Under the pieces are notes generated by a model. That model worked only from the letters and a program-made list of their open reading frames with translations. It searched no databases and was not told where the DNA came from. Shown here piece after piece: positions 1-6,287 of a stretch of DNA of 8,475 bases. How positions within the stretch are numbered: the first letter of the stretch is position 1; every line of letters begins with the position of its first letter. This DNA is from Chloroflexota bacterium. Lineage in GTDB: Bacteria; Chloroflexota; Ktedonobacteria; Ktedonobacterales; Ktedonobacteraceae. The position numbers and the translations under genes are program-made. The stretch lies in assembly GCA_021828635.1 (NCBI GenBank), contig JAJZEJ010000305.1, forward strand, positions 1 through 8,475, read 5' to 3'.

Positions 1-1
1 G

Positions 2-397
2 GAGCAGACGGAGCGCATGTTGCAGGCCATTGCTAATCCCTATGTCGATATCATCGGCCATCCCACGGGACGCATCCTGCTAGGTCGAGCAGGTTACGAA
101 CTGGACATGGACGCCCTCATTGATGCCGCCGCCAAACATGGCGTTAGTATCGAGGTCAACGCCCATCCCTCGCGCCTGGATATCGATTGGCGTTTTCTGC
201 ACCGCGCACGTGACAAGGGCATGAAAACCTCAATCAATCCCGACGCGCACAGTACCACTGGCATTGACGATATGCATTATGGCGTTGGCGTAGCCCGCAA
301 GGGCTGGATACGCGCCAGCGATGTATTAAACGCAATGACCATCGATGATTTGTTAGCACATTTCCACGCCCATCGGCATGGGACGCGGACGCGGTAA
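2..397 (+). CDS. polX: PolX-type PHP domain protein (C-terminal part, 5' end outside window)
   Basis: This is the end of a PHP-domain metal-dependent phosphoesterase of the kind fused to the C-terminus of bacterial family X DNA polymerases, which act in base-excision and gap repair. The frame is open from base 2, so the ATG at 17 is internal and the gene begins upstream; 131 codons are visible. The run HPTGR (about residues 20-24 of the visible part) and the closing DAH at 242-250 match PHP metal-ligand motifs. Between them, the NAHPSRLDI segment, the ARKGW segment and a C-terminal LNAMTIDDLLAHF helix follow the usual order at the end of PolX. The polymerase domain itself is not in view, so a stand-alone PHP phosphatase of the same subfamily remains possible. 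The stop codon lies inside the stem of a strong hairpin at 388-430. Confidence 0.85.
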   Translation, partial: EQTERMLQAIANPYVDIIGHPTGRILLGRAGYELDMDALIDAAAKHGVSIEVNAHPSRLDIDWRFLHRARDKGMKTSINPDAHSTTGIDDMHYGVGVARKGWIRASDVLNAMTIDDLLAHFHAHRHGTRTR

Positions 398-430
398 ACC
401 GGTCCCTACAGCAAGCCGGTTTACTGCGTC
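388..430 (+). terminator. 15-bp stem-loop containing the polX stop codon
   Basis: Positions 388-402 pair with 416-430 over 15 bases, with a single G-U wobble (393 with 425) and a 13-base loop. The TAA stop at 395-397 is inside the left arm. No run of T follows; instead two smaller hairpins come next: 435-439 with 444-448, and 457-460 with 465-468. It is probably a terminator, or a 3'-end stabilising structure, that separates polX from the bL25 gene. Without a U tract it is not a textbook intrinsic terminator. Confidence 0.6.
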
Positions 431-459
431 CGCACCCACCCGTGTGGGCCATTTGACCC

Positions 460-488
460 TTTTCAGGGCGACATCCGTGTAGTATATA
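460..488 (+). promoter_or_regulatory. Weak candidate promoter for the bL25 gene
   Basis: TTTTCA (460-465) is separated by 17 bases from TATATA (483-488) in an alternating TA run. Each box matches the sigma70 consensus at 4 of 6 positions. A TTGACC at 453-458 is a better -35 box but would need a spacer of 19 bases or more. The site lies downstream of the polX hairpin and about 40 bases before the start codon, where a promoter for the next gene is expected. Confidence 0.3.
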
Positions 489-530
489 TATCATAGCGTT
501 ATCGTAAAGCAGAGAGGAAACACCTGTCAT

Positions 531-1160
531 ATGGCAGATATAAAAGAATTGGAAGCCGCACCACGAACGATTACTGGTAAAGCCACGAAACGGCTACGCA
601 AAGCTGGCATCGTACCAGCACACGTCTTTGGACGCGGCGAAGAATCGGAAACCATCCAGATTGACGCGAAGGTCTTTGAGCAATTTCTGCGTTCGCATTC
701 AGCCACGAATATTATCACACTCAAATTACCTAGCCATACACAAACCGTGCTGTTGCGTCACCTTCAGCATGCACCGACAACGAGTCAGATTTTACACGCC
801 GATTTCTTCCGCCTCACGATGGAAGAGCGCATCAGGGTCAAACTCCCACTGCACTTCGTGGGTGAATCCCTTGCCGTAAAAGTCGAGGGGGGCGTACTCT
901 TGCACTTGCTAGAAGCAGTAGATGTCGAGAGTCTGGCCTCTGATCTGGTGGAACGCCTCGATGTCGATATCTCGTCCCTGACCCACATCGGTGATATCTT
1001 GCACGCCAAAGATATTGTGTTACCTCAAGGCTATATCCTGTTCACCGATGCTGATGAATCGATTGTGAAGGTCGCAGGCTCACGTGCTGAAGCAGTTTCT
1101 CCAACTGCCACGACTAGCACCGAGGCACAGGCCACAACCGAAGGCGCAACGGGAGCATAA
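531..1160 (+). CDS. rplY: 50S ribosomal protein bL25, CTC/TL5 type
   Basis: This 209-residue protein binds 5S rRNA in the central protuberance of the large ribosomal subunit. Residues 1 to about 93 form the L25 core: LRKAGIVPAHVFG (22-34) and ILHADFFRL (87-95) are the family signatures. Residues about 95-182 form the extra beta domain found in the long CTC (general stress protein) and TL5 forms but absent from the short E. coli L25. The last 25 or so residues (184-209) are a low-complexity tail rich in Ala, Thr and Glu, common in this family. The start at 531 follows an AGAGAGGA sequence (511-518) with a 12-base gap, rather long but the only good choice. The gene often sits beside pth; here its neighbours are polX and a glycosyltransferase. 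In Firmicutes the long form is stress-induced; nothing here shows that for this gene. Confidence 0.95.
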   Translation: MADIKELEAAPRTITGKATKRLRKAGIVPAHVFGRGEESETIQIDAKVFEQFLRSHSATNIITLKLPSHTQTVLLRHLQHAPTTSQILHADFFRLTMEERIRVKLPLHFVGESLAVKVEGGVLLHLLEAVDVESLASDLVERLDVDISSLTHIGDILHAKDIVLPQGYILFTDADESIVKVAGSRAEAVSPTATTSTEAQATTEGATGA

Positions 1161-1196
1161 GCAGGTTCTTTTCCTAACAACAGAAAGCGGCAGTCT

Positions 1197-2507
1197 ATGC
1201 GTATTATGATTGTGACAGATCAGTATCCACCGATGGTAGGCGGTGTACCAACCGTATGTCACGGGCTGGCTACCGATTTCGCCAATCGTGGGCATCAGGT
1301 ATGGGTTGTTGCACCCAGCTATAGCAATCGTGATGTACGTCGTCTTGAACAACACAGAGTACGTGTCTACCGCTTCTCCTCGTTCGAGTGGCCTGCCTAC
1401 GAAGGCATGCGTATCCCGTTCTTGCCTGTTATGCCCATGCGCAACCTGCTCAAGCGCACTATGCCGGATATTATTCATATCCACTCGCCTGCCGTATTGG
1501 GCAATATCGCGCAATTGCTGGCTGGTGGTTTACGCAAGCCAGTGATTGTCACCAATCACTACTTGCCCATCAATATGAGTCATTCGCTGAGTTCAGACCC
1601 AATGATCGGCAAATACTTCAGCACCGTCACTTATTCATACCTAGTACATTTTTGTAATCGTTGTGACTATGTGACGGCTCCAACGCAAACGGCGCTTGAT
1701 CTACTCTACGATCACGGCCTGCACGCACCGGCACAAGCCCTCTCAAACGGCATTGACCTTAGTAAATTCACACCAGGACCAGCCGATCCACAGATTCGAC
1801 AGCGTTTCAATCTGCCCGCAGACCAACCTCTCGTGTTGCACGTCAATCGTCTGAGCGAGGAGAAACGCATTGATGTCTTAATCGATGCGGCAGCGAAAAT
1901 GACCGGTAACGCGCATGTTGTCCTGGTTGGCACGGGACCAGCCGAGGCCGAACTGAAAGAGCAGGCTGAGCAATTCGGTGTGCTGAATAGTCGTGTCAGC
2001 TTCCTGGGCTACGTGCGTGATGCCGAACTGCTGGCCTTACGCCGCTCGTCCGCCGTCTTCGCCATACCATCGGAGGCTGATCTGCAAAGCCTCGCTACGA
2101 TGGAGGCGATGGCCTGTGGTCTGCCAATCATTGCCGCCGATTCGTATGCGCTACCCGAACTGGTGCATCACGAAGAGAACGGCTTCCTGTTCGAGCCAGG
2201 CAATAGCGCGGAACTGGCCTCCCATCTTGATCTGCTGCTCGCTCACCCAGAACTACGCGACCAGATGGGTGCGGAGAGCCTCAAGATCATCGCCAAACAT
2301 GATCGCGTCGAGGTACTCAACCAGTGGGAAGCACTGTATCACCGGCTCTCAAAAGAGTTTTTGGAGACCAAAGAGCGCAAACTCCGCCTGAGAACCATGC
2401 GTAAATATCCTGGTGCGTTGCCAGCCGCAGTCTATCACTCACGCATCCGGCGTACAGGCGATCTCGGTTTCGACCAACCCGGCTCTGGTAAGCGCATGGT
2501 GCGGTAG
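1197..2507 (+). CDS. GT4-family glycosyltransferase (GT-B fold, probable lipid or glycan glycosyltransferase)
   Basis: This 436-residue retaining glycosyltransferase should transfer a sugar from a nucleotide-sugar donor to an envelope lipid or glycan at the cytoplasmic membrane face. The N-terminal acceptor domain opens with MIVTDQYPPMVGGVPTV, which carries the Gly-rich loop (residues 11-17). The donor domain has SNGIDLSKF (183-191), HVNRLSEEKR (215-224), VLVGTGP (242-248) and the EAMACGLPII segment (303-312). The closest known types are diacylglycerol glucosyltransferases and PimB-like mannosyltransferases, but the acceptor cannot be read from the sequence. The first acid of the usual EX7E motif appears to be Asp295, with Glu303 as the second. 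Residues about 388-436 form a basic tail past the usual end of the fold. The start lies 36 bases after the bL25 stop with only a weak ribosome site (AGAAAGCGG, 1182-1190); Met4 (1206) is an alternative start. Probably co-transcribed with the bL25 gene. Confidence 0.9.
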   Translation: MRIMIVTDQYPPMVGGVPTVCHGLATDFANRGHQVWVVAPSYSNRDVRRLEQHRVRVYRFSSFEWPAYEGMRIPFLPVMPMRNLLKRTMPDIIHIHSPAVLGNIAQLLAGGLRKPVIVTNHYLPINMSHSLSSDPMIGKYFSTVTYSYLVHFCNRCDYVTAPTQTALDLLYDHGLHAPAQALSNGIDLSKFTPGPADPQIRQRFNLPADQPLVLHVNRLSEEKRIDVLIDAAAKMTGNAHVVLVGTGPAEAELKEQAEQFGVLNSRVSFLGYVRDAELLALRRSSAVFAIPSEADLQSLATMEAMACGLPIIAADSYALPELVHHEENGFLFEPGNSAELASHLDLLLAHPELRDQMGAESLKIIAKHDRVEVLNQWEALYHRLSKEFLETKERKLRLRTMRKYPGALPAAVYHSRIRRTGDLGFDQPGSGKRMVR

Positions 2508-2528
2508 CATGGTATTGATTTGCCTGAT

Positions 2529-2563
2529 ACGGCGGCATAATATCAATGGTGTTATGCCGCCGT
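2529..2563. terminator. Hairpin between convergent genes, likely bidirectional
   Basis: Positions 2529-2540 are the exact reverse complement of 2552-2563 (12 bp, GC-rich at the base), with an 11-base loop. The outer bases can extend the stem through G-U wobbles. It sits between the glycosyltransferase stop (2507) and the methyltransferase stop (2571), so it can form at the 3' end of both transcripts. Neither strand shows a long T run after the stem. A 9-base direct repeat, TGTTATGCC, occurs at 2550-2558 and 2563-2571, so the left arm could also pair partly with the second copy. Confidence 0.7.
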
Positions 2564-2570
2564 GTTATGC

Positions 2571-5500
2571 CTACTCCTCATCCTCATCGCCATCATCACG
2601 TCCCATACGATACTTGATGTCATAATTGATGATGAAGTCTAGCTCCTCGTCCGTGAAACCATAGTGCTGCGCTAACACACGGTCGATCTCGTCAATGATG
2701 AGCTTGGAATGCCTGGGGGAAAATTCATCATAAACAACTTTACCAGTGGTCTTATAATACGTTTCCTTGCGTACTGCATGTTTTTTATAATCATCCATGA
2801 GTTCATGACACAAATTGCTCAGCGTGCTTTGGTATTCTTCACTTAGAGTATCTAAGCCCATAGGGAAAGCTTCTATCTCACGCATATTGAGATGGCGACA
2901 ATCAGAGAGCAGAATAAACCACCAGTAGAATAAGCTGCTATTAATAATTGCTGCCACCGCATTAGCATAACTATCGGAAAAGAAACTCAATGTTTTTACT
3001 TGCGTAGATAAACTTTCTCCCCCACGCTCATTCCAGAAGTACGGTACAAACGTTAATGCACGTATCCAGTATCGAGGCGCATTATGAAAATAGAGAGAAT
3101 TTCTGTTTATAGCGACAAAACTTTTCTTTAACGCTTCAAAAGATTGCAACTTCCGTAAGATTGCAAGTTCAGTGATACTGTGCATCTTAGGAATTGAGTT
3201 ATGAAATTTTGTACTTGTCACACATGCATACTCAAGTGTCGTAAAAAGATTTTCTCTTGCTTCCTCATGCCAATGATGATATTGCGTAGAAAAAACTTGT
3301 TTGTTTTCTGAACCAACTTGACCAACTACGACAGCCAATCTCTGATCAACACCGACAAAGAGCTTAGCAGGACGAATGCAATACGTAGAGAACCAATAAA
3401 CCTTACATTTTGCCCTGTAGCGTTCCATGATAGGTTCCATACGGTCTGTGCAGAATGAAGAATGAGGAATAATCATCCCATTACGCCCACCAAATTTCGT
3501 TATATGCAAACAACGTTCCATCACAGAAGCGTACAGATTTCCGCACGCTTCTGTCTGATATTCCTGTATCGTGTATTCCTTCCGCACTTTGCTATACTCC
3601 ACATATGGGGGGTTGCCGATGATGATATTGAAGCCGCCATTGCTCATGATGCCGTAGAATTGGGAGAGCCAGTGGAAGGGTCGATGGCTCTGTTTCCATT
3701 GGCTGAATGCTGTCTCGTACTCTTCTGGCTTGTTAGGCGTGGGCATGATGCGGTATTCGCTGGCAAGATACTCGTCCAGTTCCTTGTTTAACTCTTCCTG
3801 CTGCTGGCGTAGCTGGGCTTTGATAGTCGCCTGCACATCAGAACTGATGGTAATATCGGTCTGGATGGTACGAAAATACTTGAAATCGCGCTCAATCGCC
3901 TCAGCCTTATGCTTAATGCGTGCCAACGTCTCTTCTGAACTGAAGAGATTGCCCGCCTTGCTAACTTCTTCCATACTCGTGAAGCCGACCAGCGTGTTGC
4001 CTGCGCGGATGTTGAAGTCGATATCTGGTAGAGGTTCGATCTGGTTGCGGCTCTGCACCTGCGCAGCTAGCTTGAGAAAGAGACGTAGCTTGCAGATTTC
4101 CACGGCCTCCTCCATGATGTCCACGCCGTACAGGTTCTTGATGATGATGGACTTGAGAATAAAATACTCGTGGCTATAATGCTTTGCTACATCATCAAGA
4201 ATCTGGCGGAAACGTTTGATGGTGTAATGGGTCTGCCGCTGCGACGGCGCAAGTTGGGCATCCAGGCGGTCGCGCTCCTCAACCTGAATCTCCATGCGCC
4301 CCAGGCAGGCTTCATAGAGTGGTTGGAGGATGTTGAGCGCGGCAAAGAGGAACGCGCCAGAGCCACAGGTAGGGTCTAGCACGGTGACTTTTTCAATATT
4401 TTCGTAGAAGGCCAGTAGGAGATTCGGCCCCTCGCAATAACTGATGACATCCTGGGCAAACTGGCGTATATCCAGGTTATAGGTGATGAAATCGTTAATC
4501 GAGGTAATCTCTCCGGCGGCTAGCTTATCATACACATCCTCGTAACGCTGGCGACGTGCCACGACCTCACGCCATATCTCTGTGGGCAGAGCATATTCGT
4601 CAGGCGCGGGCTTGTTCCACTCACCACGTTGCGCGACATCGTGGATGCCACGCTCAATTTCGGCAGGCAAAGCGAGTTCACAGCTTTTTTTGACGGCCTG
4701 ATAGATATAACGGTCTGGATTATCGCGTAGTAGCGACCAGACTTGCCCGTCGGGCATGAAGGCGTTGGAGCAATCGCGTTCCGCCACCTCGAAGAGATAG
4801 GGAATGATGGTATTCTTGCTGATGTATTCGGTAATATCCTCTTTGGTATAGTACGCGCCCATCTGCTTCTGGTTGATATATTTCTCAAAGATATAGCCTA
4901 GCACGTCGGGATTGATCTCATTGTCCTTCTTATTAGGACGATCATCCAGGTGCCAATCATACTCATCGAAGAATTTGAAAATCTGTGTAAACGCCTCGTC
5001 GGGAATGTCGATCTCAGTATAGTTGCGTTCTAGCTGATGCACATCGAAAAGGCCACCATTCAGATACGGCACATGACCTAGCAGCTTGATGGTTTCCGGT
5101 GTATGATCTTTTTCTAGTGTGTTAAGTCCATCATGGAAGAGGTGCAGTAAGAAGGTGCGATAGAAGCTATGGAAATGTCCTTCGCCCTGTTGCTCTTGCA
5201 ACTGTTCCAAACGATGACGCAGATAGTGCTGGTCGCCATCAAGCTGATTGCCGCCGGAGGTGCCGAGGAAGCCTTTGCGCTGAATAAAGTAGATAAACAT
5301 CAGCCGGTTGAGCATGAGCGAGGTATACCACTCGCGGTCATCTAGCACACTCATACCATCAATGAGTTCGAGGAAATTGCTATGTTCCAGTTTGAAGCGA
5401 TCATAAAAACGTTTCGTAACTTTCTCGACATCGAAGGCATTTTTCGTGAGTTTTGTCGTTTTGGCATTGGTTACATCGCCAGCCAGTTCTTCCTCAATTG

Positions 5501-5915
5501 AGACGAAGAGGTTGCTCAATTTCTGCACTAGCAGATCGCTAGCCTGTCCTTTGTGCCAGCGATTGAAGCGATAGCCCAATGGCTTGTTGGCGTCGCGCTT
5601 CACCCACAGCCAGACCTGGATGGTGTGTGCTTTATTAATATGGATGGTGATATGTTCGCATGCAAGTTTTGTCAATGCAAGATCAATACGGCGTATCCGT
5701 GCATCATCTGGGATAGCCCCTTCTGCATTCGGATAACAAAAATAAACCTTAATTCCCTTCTTTTCAGCTAATGAACGTAAGCGATACGCTTGCCCATCAA
5801 CTTGAATAGTGAGCGTGCCATCCTTCGCGTTGTCCCATCCGAGCGTGTCTATGAACAGGGTTTCAAAGTCAAAATTCTGCAATGCCTGCAGAATTTCTCG
5901 CTGACTGATATTCAT
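2571..5915 (-). CDS. Eco57I-class N6-adenine DNA methyltransferase / putative type IIG-like restriction-modification enzyme
   Basis: This 1114-residue protein should methylate adenine N6 in a specific DNA site using S-adenosylmethionine. Residues 1 to about 140 are an N-terminal domain of unclear activity. Residues about 155-375 are the helical connector, with AFDVEKVTKRFYDRF (160-174), LMLNRLMFIYF (200-210) and NPDVLGYIFEKYINQKQMGAYYTKEDITEYI (335-365). Catalytic motifs are DPTCGSGAF (514-522, SAM binding), GVDI (597-600) and NPPY (768-771). The C-terminal part, with NSSLFYWWFILLSDCRHLNMREIEAFPM (992-1019), looks like a TaqI-type target-recognition domain, and the last 45 residues return to a conserved helical tail. 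I cannot find a convincing PD-(D/E)XK nuclease motif, so cleavage is unproven; a solitary defence methylase or a PglX relative is possible. The start is fixed by AAGAAGGGG (5935-5927) 11 bases upstream. The recognition part is encoded by AT-rich DNA. No separate nuclease, specificity or helicase gene is adjacent. Confidence 0.88.
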   Translation of the reverse strand: MNISQREILQALQNFDFETLFIDTLGWDNAKDGTLTIQVDGQAYRLRSLAEKKGIKVYFCYPNAEGAIPDDARIRRIDLALTKLACEHITIHINKAHTIQVWLWVKRDANKPLGYRFNRWHKGQASDLLVQKLSNLFVSIEEELAGDVTNAKTTKLTKNAFDVEKVTKRFYDRFKLEHSNFLELIDGMSVLDDREWYTSLMLNRLMFIYFIQRKGFLGTSGGNQLDGDQHYLRHRLEQLQEQQGEGHFHSFYRTFLLHLFHDGLNTLEKDHTPETIKLLGHVPYLNGGLFDVHQLERNYTEIDIPDEAFTQIFKFFDEYDWHLDDRPNKKDNEINPDVLGYIFEKYINQKQMGAYYTKEDITEYISKNTIIPYLFEVAERDCSNAFMPDGQVWSLLRDNPDRYIYQAVKKSCELALPAEIERGIHDVAQRGEWNKPAPDEYALPTEIWREVVARRQRYEDVYDKLAAGEITSINDFITYNLDIRQFAQDVISYCEGPNLLLAFYENIEKVTVLDPTCGSGAFLFAALNILQPLYEACLGRMEIQVEERDRLDAQLAPSQRQTHYTIKRFRQILDDVAKHYSHEYFILKSIIIKNLYGVDIMEEAVEICKLRLFLKLAAQVQSRNQIEPLPDIDFNIRAGNTLVGFTSMEEVSKAGNLFSSEETLARIKHKAEAIERDFKYFRTIQTDITISSDVQATIKAQLRQQQEELNKELDEYLASEYRIMPTPNKPEEYETAFSQWKQSHRPFHWLSQFYGIMSNGGFNIIIGNPPYVEYSKVRKEYTIQEYQTEACGNLYASVMERCLHITKFGGRNGMIIPHSSFCTDRMEPIMERYRAKCKVYWFSTYCIRPAKLFVGVDQRLAVVVGQVGSENKQVFSTQYHHWHEEARENLFTTLEYACVTSTKFHNSIPKMHSITELAILRKLQSFEALKKSFVAINRNSLYFHNAPRYWIRALTFVPYFWNERGGESLSTQVKTLSFFSDSYANAVAAIINSSLFYWWFILLSDCRHLNMREIEAFPMGLDTLSEEYQSTLSNLCHELMDDYKKHAVRKETYYKTTGKVVYDEFSPRHSKLIIDEIDRVLAQHYGFTDEELDFIINYDIKYRMGRDDGDEDEE
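2701..3603 (-). other. AT-rich block covering the target-recognition region of the methyltransferase
   Basis: Counting by 60-base lines, 2701-3540 has 329 G or C in 840 bases (39%). Lines sampled in the catalytic part (4021-4080 and 4201-4380) give 141 of 240 (59%), and the line at 2641-2700 is back to 53%. The change begins right after the NPPY codons (about 3605) and ends at about residue 1072, so it matches a protein module rather than drifting across the gene. The likely explanation is exchange of the specificity domain with a lower-G+C relative. Confidence 0.6.
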
Positions 5916-5960
5916 AACACACGAAACCCCTTCTTGCTATACACCGACAAACTCCGCCCA

Positions 5961-5989
5961 ATCATAAAGAATTGCACTCCGCTTGTAAA
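5961..5989 (-). promoter_or_regulatory. Sigma70-type promoter of the methyltransferase gene
   Basis: Read on the minus strand, TTTACA (5989-5984, 5 of 6 consensus) is followed by a 17-base spacer and TATGAT (5966-5961, 5 of 6 consensus). The expected start of transcription is near 5954, giving a leader of roughly 38 bases before the ATG and including the AAGAAGGGG ribosome site. This is the best promoter in the window. Confidence 0.7.
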
Positions 5990-5993
5990 GCGG
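5979..5993. promoter_or_regulatory. Operator-like palindrome overlapping the -35 box
   Basis: CCGCTT-GTA-AAGCGG is a perfect 6-bp dyad with a 3-base centre, and the -35 box of the methyltransferase promoter lies inside it. A dimeric repressor bound here would block polymerase. No regulator gene is next to it in this window, so the binding protein is unknown. As RNA on the plus strand it would also form a small hairpin, but no transcript is expected to start there. Confidence 0.4.
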
Positions 5994-6196
5994 TCATAGG
6001 CAAGGCGAGCGCGGTCAGATGCGTGGGAACCATTGCCTACCAACCCCCTGGGTTTTTATGGGACGAAGAACCCCAACGAACAGAAGATATAAGGTTCTTG
6101 TGGCTCGCGCTCCTCTTGAGCAACCATCAATCAATTCTTTTTTGTGGTTGCAAAACTGGCAAACAGTTCTGCCTATTATAACATGGTTTGTGATGC

Positions 6197-6222
6197 AATC
6201 AGCAATTGACACCTCACTGATT
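6197..6222. promoter_or_regulatory. Inverted repeat flanking the -35 box (possible operator)
   Basis: AATCAG at 6197-6202 is the exact reverse complement of CTGATT at 6217-6222, with 14 bases between. The centre of the dyad (6209.5) falls in the TTGACA box. This is where autoregulation of a toxin-antitoxin-like gene would act, but a 6-bp dyad is short enough to arise by chance. Confidence 0.3.
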
Positions 6223-6234
6223 ATAGTCTATGCT
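6206..6234 (+). promoter_or_regulatory. Sigma70-type promoter of the nucleotidyltransferase fusion gene
   Basis: TTGACA (6206-6211, perfect) is separated by exactly 17 bases from TATGCT (6229-6234, 4 of 6). Transcription would begin near 6241, leaving a leader of about 47 bases. The -35 box is flanked by the inverted repeat AATCAG (6197-6202) and CTGATT (6217-6222), which could be an operator. Confidence 0.6.
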
Positions 6235-6287
6235 CTCTACTAGAGAAAATAAAATGACAACAAAAGTTCAGCTTCGGACGAGAGAGT

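Larger units (their letters stand above)
5916..6287. other. 372-base divergent intergenic region
   Basis: It holds the minus-strand methyltransferase promoter (5961-5989) at its left end and the plus-strand nucleotidyltransferase promoter (6206-6234) at its right end. The roughly 180 bases between (6000-6180) contain no convincing gene but several short inverted repeats: 6042-6046 with 6050-6054; AAGAACC at 6066-6072 with GGTTCTT at 6093-6099; GCAACCA at 6120-6126 with TGGTTGC at 6145-6151; and AACTG at 6154-6158 with CAGTT at 6164-6168. Their role is unknown; they could be regulator sites, remnants of an older insertion, or a small RNA. Confidence 0.6.

Noticed and set aside
1080..1514. A 144-codon minus-strand frame across the end of the bL25 gene and the start of the glycosyltransferase gene.
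   Set aside because: It is antisense to two clearly conserved genes and crosses their junction; the sequence looks random and Cys/Arg-rich.
2571..5915. Assignment of the methyltransferase as BREX PglX.
   Set aside because: Size and motifs are similar, but no pglZ, brxC or other BREX gene is present in the window and both flanks are unrelated genes; a stand-alone Eco57I-class enzyme is the simpler call.
5977..5995. A tRNA anticodon-arm look-alike (stem CCGC/GCGG with loop TTGTAAA, reading as a Tyr anticodon).
   Set aside because: No acceptor stem, D arm or T arm (GGTTCGA-type) can be placed around it on either strand; the stem is better explained as a palindrome on the -35 box.
6042..6057. 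AACCC/GGGTT hairpin followed by T residues, resembling an intrinsic terminator on the plus strand.
   Set aside because: The stem is only 5 bp and no plus-strand gene ends upstream of it, so there is nothing to terminate.
6015..6243. Small frames on both strands of the divergent region (6015-6212 minus, 6019-6243 plus).
   Set aside because: They overlap each other and the plus-strand promoter, lack ribosome sites and show no family-like sequence.
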